In this document: positions 16,248 through 24,891 of the stretch, piece by piece | Position numbering within the stretch: the first letter of the stretch is position 1 | Layout of the letters: each line of letters begins with the position of its first letter | Assembly: GCF_000313565.1 (NCBI RefSeq) | Contig: NZ_HE578923.1 | Span: forward strand, 62,001-126,000 | Origin: Dielma fastidiosa | GTDB taxonomy: Bacteria > Bacillota_I > Bacilli_A > Erysipelotrichales > Erysipelotrichaceae | DNA length: 64,000 nt | Direction: 5' to 3' | Made by a program: the position numbers and the translations under genes | Notes under the pieces: generated by a model | The model's input: the letters and a program-made list of their open reading frames with translations, nothing else | Told to the model about the DNA's origin: nothing | Databases searched by the model: none

Positions 16248-17003
16248 ATGGATTTTACTGAATTAAAAAAACAATGGCTTGCTGAGGAACAGGCAAGCTT
16301 CAAGGGCTGGGATTTTTCACATATTAGAGGCAGATGGATGGATGAACAGCTGCCATGGGATTATGAGCAATTACTGCGCCGCTATTTAAGCTGTGAACAT
16401 CAGCTATTGGATATGGGAACCGGCGGCGGCGAGTTTCTGCTGTCGCTTAATCATCCATATTCACAATGCAGTGTCACAGAGGGTTATGAACCCAATGTGC
16501 AATTATGTAAAGAACGGCTTGAACCGTTAGGAATTACGGTGCGTAAGATTGAAAATCCGCTTCATATTCCTTATCCAGATGCTTCTTTTGATCTTGTTAT
16601 TAACCGTCATGAGGCTTATGATTTTAAGGAAGTATACCGCATATTAAAGCCCGGCGGTACTTTTATTACACAGCAGGTCGGCGGCAAGAATGATGATGAT
16701 TTAGTCGCAAAGCTTGGCTGTGTAAAGGAGCTTCCTGATCCTAAGACTTTTGATTTACAAAATGCGATGCACTATGCGTTGCAGGCGTCATTCAATGTTG
16801 AATTGGGCTATGAAGCATTTACCCCGATTGAATTTTATGATGTTGGTGCTTTTGTCTACTTTGCTCATATTATCGAATGGGAATTTGGCGGCTTTCAGGT
16901 TGAATCACATTTTGATCAATTATGTACATTAGCTCAAGAGCTTGCGGAGCATGGCTGCATTCGCGGCAGCGAACATCGTTATCTGCTAGTCTTAAAGAAA
17001 TAA
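16248..17003 (+). CDS. Class I SAM-dependent methyltransferase
   Basis: Cytoplasmic enzyme of 251 residues. Motif I is LLDMGTGGGEFLL (about residues 53-65), motif II is a VTEGYEPN stretch and motif IV is the FDLVINRHEAYDF segment, followed by YRILKPGGTFITQQV, the usual post-motif pattern of UbiE/COQ5-like methyltransferases. The substrate is unknown. The leader ORF and attenuator upstream suggest inducible expression when ribosomes stall, so protection or modification linked to antibiotics is possible but unproven. I use ATG 16248 (AAAGGTGG 9 bases before) rather than the GTG at 16236, which lies within the ribosome site. Confidence 0.88.
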   Translation: MDFTELKKQWLAEEQASFKGWDFSHIRGRWMDEQLPWDYEQLLRRYLSCEHQLLDMGTGGGEFLLSLNHPYSQCSVTEGYEPNVQLCKERLEPLGITVRKIENPLHIPYPDASFDLVINRHEAYDFKEVYRILKPGGTFITQQVGGKNDDDLVAKLGCVKELPDPKTFDLQNAMHYALQASFNVELGYEAFTPIEFYDVGAFVYFAHIIEWEFGGFQVESHFDQLCTLAQELAEHGCIRGSEHRYLLVLKK

Positions 17004-17009
17004 TGAATG

Positions 17010-17038
17010 AAAGGTACTTCACGGTACCTTTTTCTTTT
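17010..17038 (+). terminator. Intrinsic terminator after the methyltransferase
   Basis: Perfect 8-bp arms 17010-17017 and 17024-17031, 6-nt loop and a TTTTCTTTT tail. Confidence 0.85.
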
Positions 17039-17119
17039 CTGGTGCATTGTGTTTGACGTTTTTATGATGCCACTTCTATAATGGGCTGAAAGGGATCTGT
17101 GTGATCAGCCGGTGAAATC

Positions 17120-17689
17120 ATGACACAAAAGCAGCGTTATAATTTAAAGGAAGCCTATGGCATTCTTGTGGACGCAATCCGCGCCATGCCTAAATTGAAA
17201 AAAGAAGCAGCCGACGGTGTGCTGGATCAGGCGTTTAAAGAGCGAATTATGCTGGCTGTGACCGAAGTTAATGGCTGTGCGATGTGTTCTTATGCGCATA
17301 CCCAGATGGCCTTAGAGGCTGGCTTAAGCAGTGAAGAAATCAGCGGACTGTTAACAGGTGTTATGCATCATGTCCCAGAGGATGAAGCGGCAGCTATTCT
17401 GTTTGCTCAGCATTATGCGGATAGTCGGGGCAAACCATCGCCTAAGGCACAGGCCATCATCTATCAGACATATGGAAAAGCCAAAGCGGATGCCATCATG
17501 CATGCGATTCATGTTATCATGGCCGGTAATGTTTACGGCATAGCCTTTGGTTCATTAAAGGGAAGAATCACCCATAAAGGAATTGACAGCCGCAGCTCGC
17601 TGGGCTATGAAATTACCCTGCTGCTTTCATTGATTCTCTATCTGCCGGTGGGCTTAGTTCACGCTTTATTAACCAGTAAAGCATCATAA
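17120..17689 (+). CDS. Carboxymuconolactone decarboxylase/AhpD-like family protein
   Basis: A 189-residue protein. Residues about 35-110 match the AhpD-like all-helical domain with the redox CxxC and a nearby His (NGCAMCSYAHTQMA), the catalytic motif of alkylhydroperoxidase-type members. The C-terminus adds a hydrophobic segment near 163-183 that could anchor it to the membrane, which is unusual for the family. It likely works on peroxides or as a thiol reductase. It is a single gene with a modest GGTGA ribosome site and the G6PD gene 109 bases downstream. Confidence 0.8.
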   Translation: MTQKQRYNLKEAYGILVDAIRAMPKLKKEAADGVLDQAFKERIMLAVTEVNGCAMCSYAHTQMALEAGLSSEEISGLLTGVMHHVPEDEAAAILFAQHYADSRGKPSPKAQAIIYQTYGKAKADAIMHAIHVIMAGNVYGIAFGSLKGRITHKGIDSRSSLGYEITLLLSLILYLPVGLVHALLTSKAS

Positions 17690-17798
17690 ACGGCTTATCG
17701 CTTCACATAATAAGTATCGAAACATAAAAGTCAGGCATATGAGTATTCAATAAGCAGCATCCGCGTTATCATAAAATTAAGAAAAGAGGACTTGAAAA

Positions 17799-19214
17799 AT
17801 GGAAGCATTAACTAAAAACCACAGCTATACATTTACCATCTTCGGCGGTACCGGTGACTTAACTTATCGTAAGCTGCTGCCGGCTTTATATAATCTTTTT
17901 GTCTCTAAACAGCTGATCGCATTTCAAATCGTAATTATCGGCCGCCGCAATTATCAGCATGATGAGTATTGTGAAATCGCCAATGGCTGGATCAGACAAT
18001 TTGTAAGACTGCCATATAATGATGACTCATTCAGAGAGTTCTGTGAGCACCTGTATTATTATCAGATGGATTTCACTCAGGAAGCGGCTTATGCAGATCT
18101 GCATGCCTTTTATTCAGCGCATAATATGCATGAACATATCTTTTATTTTGCCGTAGCGCCGCGTTTTTTTGAACTCATTGCCAAAGGTTTGACGCATGTG
18201 CCTGACGCAAGACAGGGCCGGGTTGTCATCGAGAAGCCTTTCGGCAAGGATCTGGCCTCAGCCCGTGAATTAAATGCTCAGCTGGAAGCCTTTTTCGCAC
18301 CGGATCAAATTTATCATATAGATCATTATCTCGGCAAAGAAATGGTGCGCAATATTCAGACAATTCGTTTCATGAATCCCATCTTTGCAAATATCTGGAA
18401 TCATGACTATATCGAAAATATTCAAATCTCCGCAATGGAGGAAGTCGGTGTTGAAACCCGCGGCTCCTATTATGATCAAAGCGGAGCATTAAAGGATATG
18501 GTACAAAATCATCTCTTTCAGATTCTAAGCATTGTAGCGATGGAACCTATGCGGGATAACAGCCGTGAGGAGATGCATCGCTGTCAGCTTGACGCGCTGA
18601 AGCATTTGCGGAAAGCATCCGCCTTAAAGCTGGAAGATACATTAATTCTCGCGCAATATGACGGTTATTTGAAGGAGAAGGATGTAGCCGCTGATTCTAA
18701 GACTGAAACCTATGCCGCCTTACGTTTGTTTATTGATAATGAACGCTGGCAGGGAACGCCTTTTTATATTCGTACCGGCAAGAAGCTTGATCGCAGGGAA
18801 ATGGAAATCATCATTACTTTTAAACGGCCGCTGCCAACTGCTGATCCCAATATTCTGATCATCAAGATACAGCCTACCGAAGGGGTATATGTACGCTTTA
18901 ATATTAAAAAACCGGGAAATAGCGAGGAGATCGTTCCCGCCAGCATGGATTTCTGTCAAAGCTGTCAGGAAATCAACCGCATTAACACGCCTGAAGCCTA
19001 TGAGCGATTATTAATGGCAGTAGCTTTAGGGGATGCTTCGTGGTTCTCACAATGGGATCAGATTGAAACAAGCTGGGAATATGTCGATCAGCTGAAACAG
19101 CGGGCTATCAATGAGTTTCTGCCAATCCATGTGTATCAGCCTGGCAGTGAGGGGCCAAATGAAGCGGCTGCCTTGCTTGCCAAACAGGGTCATGAATGGT
19201 TTAATCAAGAATAG
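17799..19214 (+). CDS. zwf: Glucose-6-phosphate 1-dehydrogenase
   Basis: Oxidises glucose 6-phosphate to 6-phosphogluconolactone, feeding NADPH into the cell and opening the oxidative pentose phosphate route. The 471-residue length fits. The N-terminal dinucleotide motif is IFGGTGDLTYRKLLPAL (about residues 13-29), and the substrate motif is HIDHYLGKEMVRN near residue 168 with the catalytic region following. It seems monocistronic, with an intrinsic terminator a few bases after the stop. No gnd or pgl gene is in the window. Confidence 0.95.
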   Translation: MEALTKNHSYTFTIFGGTGDLTYRKLLPALYNLFVSKQLIAFQIVIIGRRNYQHDEYCEIANGWIRQFVRLPYNDDSFREFCEHLYYYQMDFTQEAAYADLHAFYSAHNMHEHIFYFAVAPRFFELIAKGLTHVPDARQGRVVIEKPFGKDLASARELNAQLEAFFAPDQIYHIDHYLGKEMVRNIQTIRFMNPIFANIWNHDYIENIQISAMEEVGVETRGSYYDQSGALKDMVQNHLFQILSIVAMEPMRDNSREEMHRCQLDALKHLRKASALKLEDTLILAQYDGYLKEKDVAADSKTETYAALRLFIDNERWQGTPFYIRTGKKLDRREMEIIITFKRPLPTADPNILIIKIQPTEGVYVRFNIKKPGNSEEIVPASMDFCQSCQEINRINTPEAYERLLMAVALGDASWFSQWDQIETSWEYVDQLKQRAINEFLPIHVYQPGSEGPNEAAALLAKQGHEWFNQE

Positions 19215-19218
19215 AAAG

Positions 19219-19248
19219 AACGGCTGCAATCGCGGCCGGTTTTCTTTT
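19219..19248 (+). terminator. Intrinsic terminator after zwf
   Basis: GC-rich stem around the loop AATC at 19229-19232 with one bulge, followed by TTTTCTTTT. Confidence 0.75.
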
Positions 19249-19293
19249 AGGCAGAAAATAATCACAGCTTTCAAGAAACCTTGGTTAATAGGA

Positions 19294-19321
19294 TTGCATT
19301 TTTCACAGTCTTCGATATAAT
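19294..19321 (+). promoter_or_regulatory. Promoter of the pyrophosphatase gene
   Basis: TTGCAT (19294-19299), 16-bp spacer, TATAAT (19316-19321); the start codon lies 25 bases further on. Confidence 0.65.
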
Positions 19322-19345
19322 TAAGACGATAAAGAGGAAGATTCC

Positions 19346-20983
19346 ATGGATAAAAAAACAATTTATATCACAGGCCACCGCCACCCAGATACCGATTCTA
19401 TCGTATCGGCGATTGCCTATGCACAATTTAAGGAAAGAAAAGGATTTCATGCTGTTCCCTGCCGTTTAGGTGAGATGAATGCGGAGACAAAATATTTGCT
19501 GAATCGCTTTAATGTAGAAGCACCGATGCTTTTTGAGGACGCCAGAGCGACGCTTGATGAAATTGAAATTGATGAACCCATCACGATTTCGCCGATGACG
19601 ACAATGATGGAAGCATTGCAGATGATGAGCGATCAGAATAAGCAGTCACTGAGTGTTGTAACCGATCAGGGAAAGCTGATGGGAATGGTGACAAAGTCAG
19701 ATTTAGCGAATATCGGATTGGGTGATACCGCCTTATCAATCCGTCTGCTGAAAGAAACACCGACTGAATTTATCGCAAAAACGATCAGCGGTCAGGTGCT
19801 GTATGATGATGAAGACCGTCATTTCAACGGAAAGGTAAGTATCATTGCCATCGCGGAAACAAGACTGCGCAATTATGAATTAAAGGATCGTATGGTAATT
19901 GTCGGCAATGATCAGGATGCTCAGATCACCGCGATTGCGAAAGGCGCGGGGATGTTGGTTGTTGTGTGGACGGATGAAGTTGCTGATGAAGTATTGGAAA
20001 TGGCAAAGATATCACATTGTCCAATTATCAAATCCGGACATGGAACAATGAATACAACACGTTATCTGTTCTTTGCACCGCCGGTAAAATTGATTATGAA
20101 AACCGATTTAATCAGCTTCAATATCAATGAATTTGTAGAAGAAGTCGGTAAGAAATTAATGAAGTCAAGATTTCGCTGCTATCCAGTGGTTGATGATGAT
20201 AATCGCTTATGCGGCTATGTATCACGTTATCATATTTTAAATCAGCATAATAAGCAGGTAATTCTTGTTGATCACAATGAATATTCTCAATCGGTTAAAT
20301 CTATTGAAAAAGCCGATTTGCTTGAAGTCATCGATCATCATCGGGTCAGTGATATCGCTACCCACCGGCCGATCTTTTTCCGCAACGAGATTATCGGCAG
20401 TACAGCGGCGATCATTACTTCCATCTATATGGAAAATCAGATGAATATACCTAAGCAGCTGGCCGGTTTATTGCTGGGAGCAATCCTATCCGATACATTG
20501 AAGTTCAAATCGCCGACAACAACGGAAAAGGATATGGGAATGGCCAAGGTTCTGGCGGAAATTGCTGAATTGGATATTGAACAGTTCGCTAAGGAAATGT
20601 TTAAGGTCAGCAGCAATATTATGGGCAAACCGGTCAATGAATTGCTGAATCAAGACATCAAGCAGTTTGATATTGACGGCAAGAAGGTTGCTATCGCTCA
20701 GGTCATTGCCTATCAGGTTTCAGAAGCCAGAGAGATTGAAAAAGAAATAGCAGAAGTAATGAATGAGTATGCGTCAGATAAGGAGCTCGATCTGCTTGTT
20801 CTGGCATTTACGAGTATTCTTGAAAATGGTTCAGTGTTTTATGCGGCGGGTGAGCTAGCAAAAGCGGTCAAGGAAGCATTCCCGGATCATGAGGGAGAGG
20901 AACACAGCTTCCAGGAGGATATTCTTTCCCGTAAGAATCAAATCGTGCCATTGCTTTCAAGAGCGATTATTAATTCTATTTAA
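19346..20983 (+). CDS. Manganese-dependent inorganic pyrophosphatase with CBS-DRTGG regulatory insert
   Basis: Family II pyrophosphatase of 545 residues, longer than the roughly 310-residue basic form because of a regulatory insert. The N-terminal DHH-type metal motif is GHRHPDTDS (residues 10-18). Residues about 70-300 hold two CBS halves with a DRTGG-like domain between. The catalytic half resumes with VDHNEYSQS and IDHHRVSD, then the DHHA2 domain. CBS-type enzymes sense adenine nucleotides (AMP/ADP inhibit, ATP or Ap4A activate). It hydrolyses PPi made by biosynthesis. Standing alone between promoter and terminator, it is likely constitutively expressed. Confidence 0.95.
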   Translation: MDKKTIYITGHRHPDTDSIVSAIAYAQFKERKGFHAVPCRLGEMNAETKYLLNRFNVEAPMLFEDARATLDEIEIDEPITISPMTTMMEALQMMSDQNKQSLSVVTDQGKLMGMVTKSDLANIGLGDTALSIRLLKETPTEFIAKTISGQVLYDDEDRHFNGKVSIIAIAETRLRNYELKDRMVIVGNDQDAQITAIAKGAGMLVVVWTDEVADEVLEMAKISHCPIIKSGHGTMNTTRYLFFAPPVKLIMKTDLISFNINEFVEEVGKKLMKSRFRCYPVVDDDNRLCGYVSRYHILNQHNKQVILVDHNEYSQSVKSIEKADLLEVIDHHRVSDIATHRPIFFRNEIIGSTAAIITSIYMENQMNIPKQLAGLLLGAILSDTLKFKSPTTTEKDMGMAKVLAEIAELDIEQFAKEMFKVSSNIMGKPVNELLNQDIKQFDIDGKKVAIAQVIAYQVSEAREIEKEIAEVMNEYASDKELDLLVLAFTSILENGSVFYAAGELAKAVKEAFPDHEGEEHSFQEDILSRKNQIVPLLSRAIINSI

Positions 20984-20985
20984 TC

Positions 20986-21010
20986 AAAGCGGGTCAGCGC
21001 CCGCTTTTTC
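20986..21010 (+). terminator. Intrinsic terminator
   Basis: Perfect 8-bp arms 20986-20993 and 21000-21007 with a T-rich tail, three bases after the pyrophosphatase stop. Confidence 0.9.
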
Positions 21011-21104
21011 TTATTTGAATACTCTGAATGGTATTTTAAATCGAAAAGTGTTAATATAAAATTATCAAAGGGCTGTTGGTTCAGCCTTGGCAAAGGAGGC
21101 ATCG

Positions 21105-21992
21105 ATGATGAATGAACAATTAGTACGTATGCACACGGGCAAGGGATTTATCGCGGCGCTTGATCAAAGCGGCGGCAGTACCCCTAAGGCACTGAAATTG
21201 TATGGTATCGATGAATCACAGTATCATAATGATGATGAAATGTTTGATTTAGTTCATGAAATGCGGACTCGAATCATGACAAGTCCAGCTTTTACTTCTG
21301 AGCATATCCTTGCGGCAATTTTATTTGAAAATACGATGGATCGAAAAGTAGAGGGTGAATACACGGCGGATTATTTATGGCTTAAGAAAGGAATCCTGCC
21401 GATTCTGAAGGTGGATAAGGGACTTGCTGAGCTGGCCCATGGTGTTCAGCTGATGAAGCCGATTCCTGATCTTGATGATTTGCTGAAGCGCGCCAAAGAA
21501 AGGCATATCTTCGGTACTAAAATGCGTTCAGTGATTAAACAGGCTGATGAGGAAGGAATCAGGGCTATCGTGGATCAGCAATTCGAAGTAGGACTGCGTA
21601 TTTATGCGGCAGGCTTTGTACCGATTCTTGAACCTGAGGTTGATATTTTCGCTGCTGATAAGGAAAAGAGCGAAGCAATTTTGAAACGTGAAATTAAGCG
21701 TCATTTATCACTGTTAGAGGATGATGTCAGAGTGATGTTTAAGCTCTCTATCCCAAGTGCTGACGGTTTCTATGCTGATCTTATGGAGGATCAGCATGTT
21801 GTCCGCGTTGTTGCCTTGTCCGGCGGTTACAGCCGCGATGAAGCAAATGAAAGGCTATCCCGCAATCCAGGACTGATTGCCAGCTTCTCAAGAGCTTTGT
21901 CACAGGGACTAAACGTTAACCAAACACCGGCTGAATTTGATCAGCTACTCAAGACTTCTATTGATTCAATTTATCAAGCGAGTATCGCTTAA
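21105..21992 (+). CDS. Fructose-bisphosphate aldolase, class I
   Basis: Glycolytic aldolase of 295 residues of the class I fructose-bisphosphate aldolase type seen in staphylococci and other Bacillota ([19 protein letters not shown] at the N-terminus, then KVDKGL and a Schiff-base region around VMFKLSIPS near residue 212). It splits fructose 1,6-bisphosphate using a lysine imine rather than zinc. The start is ATG 21105 or 21108, both after AAAGGAGG; spacing slightly favours the second. It is monocistronic with a UUCG-capped terminator. Confidence 0.93.
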   Translation: MMNEQLVRMHTGKGFIAALDQSGGSTPKALKLYGIDESQYHNDDEMFDLVHEMRTRIMTSPAFTSEHILAAILFENTMDRKVEGEYTADYLWLKKGILPILKVDKGLAELAHGVQLMKPIPDLDDLLKRAKERHIFGTKMRSVIKQADEEGIRAIVDQQFEVGLRIYAAGFVPILEPEVDIFAADKEKSEAILKREIKRHLSLLEDDVRVMFKLSIPSADGFYADLMEDQHVVRVVALSGGYSRDEANERLSRNPGLIASFSRALSQGLNVNQTPAEFDQLLKTSIDSIYQASIA

Positions 21993-21999
21993 TGTTTAT

Positions 22000-22023
22000 G
22001 GACAGGTTCGCCTGTCCTTTTTC
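22000..22023 (+). terminator. Intrinsic terminator with TTCG tetraloop
   Basis: Perfect 7-bp arms 22000-22006 and 22011-22017 capped by TTCG, then TTTTTC. Confidence 0.92.
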
Positions 22024-22067
22024 TTGAGCTGAATCTTGTCATTAGCTGGCTTTTATTGCCTTATGGC

Positions 22068-22096
22068 TTGAAAAAGCATGACGAAACTCTTATGAT
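22068..22096 (+). promoter_or_regulatory. Promoter of the DUF2207 gene
   Basis: TTGAAA (22068-22073), 17-bp spacer, TATGAT (22091-22096). Confidence 0.65.
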
Positions 22097-22139
22097 AGAA
22101 TCATCTTAAATTATGATGAAAACATCAAAGGGGATTGCG

Positions 22140-24539
22140 ATGAAAAAAATACAGCGTGGGATCATAATGGTTTTAACCATGATTTTGATTTTGCTTTCAG
22201 GGCATGAAATAATGGCAGAGGATGTTGGTTATGTTTATGAAGATTTGAATGTAAAGGTAGAAATCAATGATAAAAGAGAATATCATGTGACTGAAACAAT
22301 GGTTGTCGATTTTGAAAATGAAATGCATGGTATTATCCGTAATATTCCGTTAAAGAGTGATACGGAAAAGGTTCGAATCAAGAATATTGATGTATCCGGC
22401 ATGCCTTTTTCAGTATCGGAAGAGCATGAGAATGCGGTTGTTCGTATTGGTGATCCAGATGTGACAGTAAGCGGTATACAGGAAATTACCCTGGAATATA
22501 CGCTGACGCATTATCAGGATTATGATCATGAATATGATTATGCTTATGTGAATGTTTTGGGTACGGATTATGATACTGAAATTAAACATTTTCATGCGGA
22601 GGTCATTTTCCCGTTTGCTGATGAATTGATTAATTATAAGGTAACCTCTGGCACCCGCGGCAGTACATGGAATAATTATGTCAATGAGATGATGGCGGAT
22701 GACCGGCTGATGATTGATGCTGATGAGACGCTTCCCGCGAAGGTGGGGGTCACTGTGCAGATGCGTTTTACGGAAGGTGTTTTTTCATCAGCGCCTTCAT
22801 ATCCATATCCTTATGTTTTAGAAAACAGTGACTGTCAGATTGAAATCGATAAGAATCAGGATCTGCATGTTACGCAGACCATTGATTATCAAACTGAGAA
22901 CCGATATCTCGGTATTTCAATTCCTTTTATCAGTGCCGGCTGGGATGCTTCAAATTATCGCATTGATGATTTTGAAGCTGTTGGTGATGCTGAGGTGAGA
23001 GTTTCTGGCGATGCGTTCAGACTTCAGCCTGAGAAGGAAGAAGGCAGCGTTGTGGTAAGCTATATCATACATCCATATTATTTATTGGATCAAGATATCT
23101 CCTTTGTATTGAACGATCCTGATGAGGATACACAGATTAAACATTTCAGCCTTACTCTGACCATGCCGAGCATTCCTGAACTTAATGTCTATCTGCAGCG
23201 TTATGACGCCGATACAAATACGGATCGCTATCAGATAACCCAAGCGGATAATACAATTATGCTTGAGACAACCCAGCCAATTGAAGCTGCGGAAATTTTT
23301 AAGCTCACTCTGCCGATCAATGCTGCCGATTATCAGCGTGATTCAGGCTTTTATCCAAGGCTGGCAGCGAGTTTAGGCGGTTTATTAGTGATGATTGTAT
23401 GCGCGCTGCGCTTTCTTGTATATCGAAAGAAATCGCTGACGATACCAGTGAACTTTTATCCGCCGAAGGGAATGAACAGTGCGGAAGCGGGTTATGTCAT
23501 CGATCTCAAGCTCAGTGACAGTGATGTTACTTCATTGATTTTTAACTGGGCAGACCGCGGTTATTTAAAAATCCACTTTATTGACAGGGAATACAGCTTT
23601 GAAAAAATCAAAAATGCCGATTCATTGATGGCTGACTATGAACAGCGCTTATTTAATGCGATGTTTCGATATAGTAGTGATGGCTTTGTTAGCCATGCCA
23701 TGCTCAGAGCCTTTTATTATGATCTGAGAGATGCGAAAAAGAGCATTGAGAGAAAGTATACAAGAGATAAATCGCTGACATTAAAGAGTGCTGATGTTAT
23801 GCGTAAGCTGTTTATAAATCTTTCACTTTTACCTTTGCTTATCTTTCTGCTTTTAAATAATTATGAAATATATCGAGATAGCTTTAATTTGGTTATCTTA
23901 TGTGTAATGCTTGTGCCGATGCTTTTGGCTGCGAATAGAATGCTCACAATGTATTTCAGGCAAAAGGAAGGCCGTAATAATAAGGTATATCTTGGTTTTG
24001 GTTTCCTGATGGGACTGCTGCTGATTTATATTTGTATTTTGATAACAGAAGTATCGCTGAGCCTAGAGCTTCTGATTAGTCTGTTTAGCTGCATGGCACT
24101 TTTGATTATTGCCAGCGGCATTCATAAAAATAGTGAATATCGAAATGAATTATTAGTTCCTTTGCTTGGTTTTAAGGAGTTTATTAAAGCAGCCGAAAAA
24201 GACCGCTTAGAAATGCTGTTAGAGGAAGATCCGGAATACTATTATCATGTGCTTCCTTATGCGCAGGTGCTGCATGTTAGTAAGATTTGGATCAATAAAT
24301 TTAAAGATTTGACCGTTCCGCCGCCAACTTGGTATGTCGGTGAAGAAGCTTGGTCAGCAAAGGATTTCGATTTTATAGTTCATGACATTGAAAAAGAAAT
24401 TGAGCTTGCTTCCAAAGCCAGAGCCCATAGCAGCTTTGATTCATCGGATGATTCTGGTTATTCAGGCGGTGACGGTGGTTTTTCATCGGGCGGCTCAAGC
24501 GGCGGCGGCAGCGGTGGCGGCGGCAGCCGTGGCTGGTAA
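22140..24539 (+). CDS. DUF2207 family membrane protein with Gly/Ser-rich tail
   Basis: An 799-residue protein of the DUF2207 (predicted membrane protein) family. A signal peptide covers about residues 1-25, followed by a large extracytoplasmic beta-rich part that appears to hold two repeats (VYEDLNVKVEINDKREYHVT and later ENSDCQIEIDKNQDLHVTQT). TM segments follow near 425-445, 560-600 and 630-670, and the tail ends in a long Gly/Ser run. Function is unknown; the Gly/Ser tail is common in the family and may be a flexible surface or membrane-distal element. I start at ATG 22140, after AAAGGGGA, not at an upstream ATG at 22113. It is monocistronic. Confidence 0.82.
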   Translation: MKKIQRGIIMVLTMILILLSGHEIMAEDVGYVYEDLNVKVEINDKREYHVTETMVVDFENEMHGIIRNIPLKSDTEKVRIKNIDVSGMPFSVSEEHENAVVRIGDPDVTVSGIQEITLEYTLTHYQDYDHEYDYAYVNVLGTDYDTEIKHFHAEVIFPFADELINYKVTSGTRGSTWNNYVNEMMADDRLMIDADETLPAKVGVTVQMRFTEGVFSSAPSYPYPYVLENSDCQIEIDKNQDLHVTQTIDYQTENRYLGISIPFISAGWDASNYRIDDFEAVGDAEVRVSGDAFRLQPEKEEGSVVVSYIIHPYYLLDQDISFVLNDPDEDTQIKHFSLTLTMPSIPELNVYLQRYDADTNTDRYQITQADNTIMLETTQPIEAAEIFKLTLPINAADYQRDSGFYPRLAASLGGLLVMIVCALRFLVYRKKSLTIPVNFYPPKGMNSAEAGYVIDLKLSDSDVTSLIFNWADRGYLKIHFIDREYSFEKIKNADSLMADYEQRLFNAMFRYSSDGFVSHAMLRAFYYDLRDAKKSIERKYTRDKSLTLKSADVMRKLFINLSLLPLLIFLLLNNYEIYRDSFNLVILCVMLVPMLLAANRMLTMYFRQKEGRNNKVYLGFGFLMGLLLIYICILITEVSLSLELLISLFSCMALLIIASGIHKNSEYRNELLVPLLGFKEFIKAAEKDRLEMLLEEDPEYYYHVLPYAQVLHVSKIWINKFKDLTVPPPTWYVGEEAWSAKDFDFIVHDIEKEIELASKARAHSSFDSSDDSGYSGGDGGFSSGGSSGGGSGGGGSRGW

Positions 24540-24557
24540 GCGAACATAATAAAGAAT

Positions 24558-24592
24558 AGCTGGCTTGATAATAAGCCGGCTGTTGTTATTCA
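24558..24592 (+). terminator. Intrinsic terminator after the DUF2207 gene
   Basis: Arms 24558-24566 and 24573-24581, 9 bp with one G-U pair, then TGTTGTTATT. Confidence 0.75.
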
Positions 24593-24599
24593 CCAAGCC

Positions 24600-24891
24600 C
24601 ATAGTGATGTTTAACAATGGGAAGGCGGCTGAGCGATGAATATCAAGAAAATGATTTCCTTCAATCCTTCAGGAAATCATGCCATCAATGATGACACCCA
24701 GCTGCCTTTCTCGCGGCGCTGTTCCTTCCTGTATTTCAATGTCTCTCTCTTTCCACCTATCGGTATTGGAGTCGCACTCGAGCAAATCCATACAGGAACT
24801 CTTTTTATCAGTTCAATGATTTCTATCAAGTAAACAGCCTTTTCTTCTAGTTTGGGTCTATTCACTTTGATTCATTGAACTGATTTTTATG
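24600..24891 (-). other. Structured region downstream of tnpB, candidate guide (omega) RNA and right end
   Basis: About 290 bases without a credible gene. Two strong inverted repeats are visible: 13-bp perfect arms 24807-24819 and 24872-24884 just after the tnpB stop, and 10-bp perfect arms 24651-24660 and 24671-24680 further out. In known TnpB systems the guide RNA is read from the 3' end of tnpB into this position. The small ORFs here on both strands lack ribosome sites and look like chance frames. Confidence 0.4.

Noticed and set aside
24636-24833. Two small ORFs on opposite strands downstream of tnpB (also 24677-24865)
   Set aside because: They lie in the structured region next to the element, lack ribosome sites and match nothing, so they are read as chance frames over a possible guide RNA.
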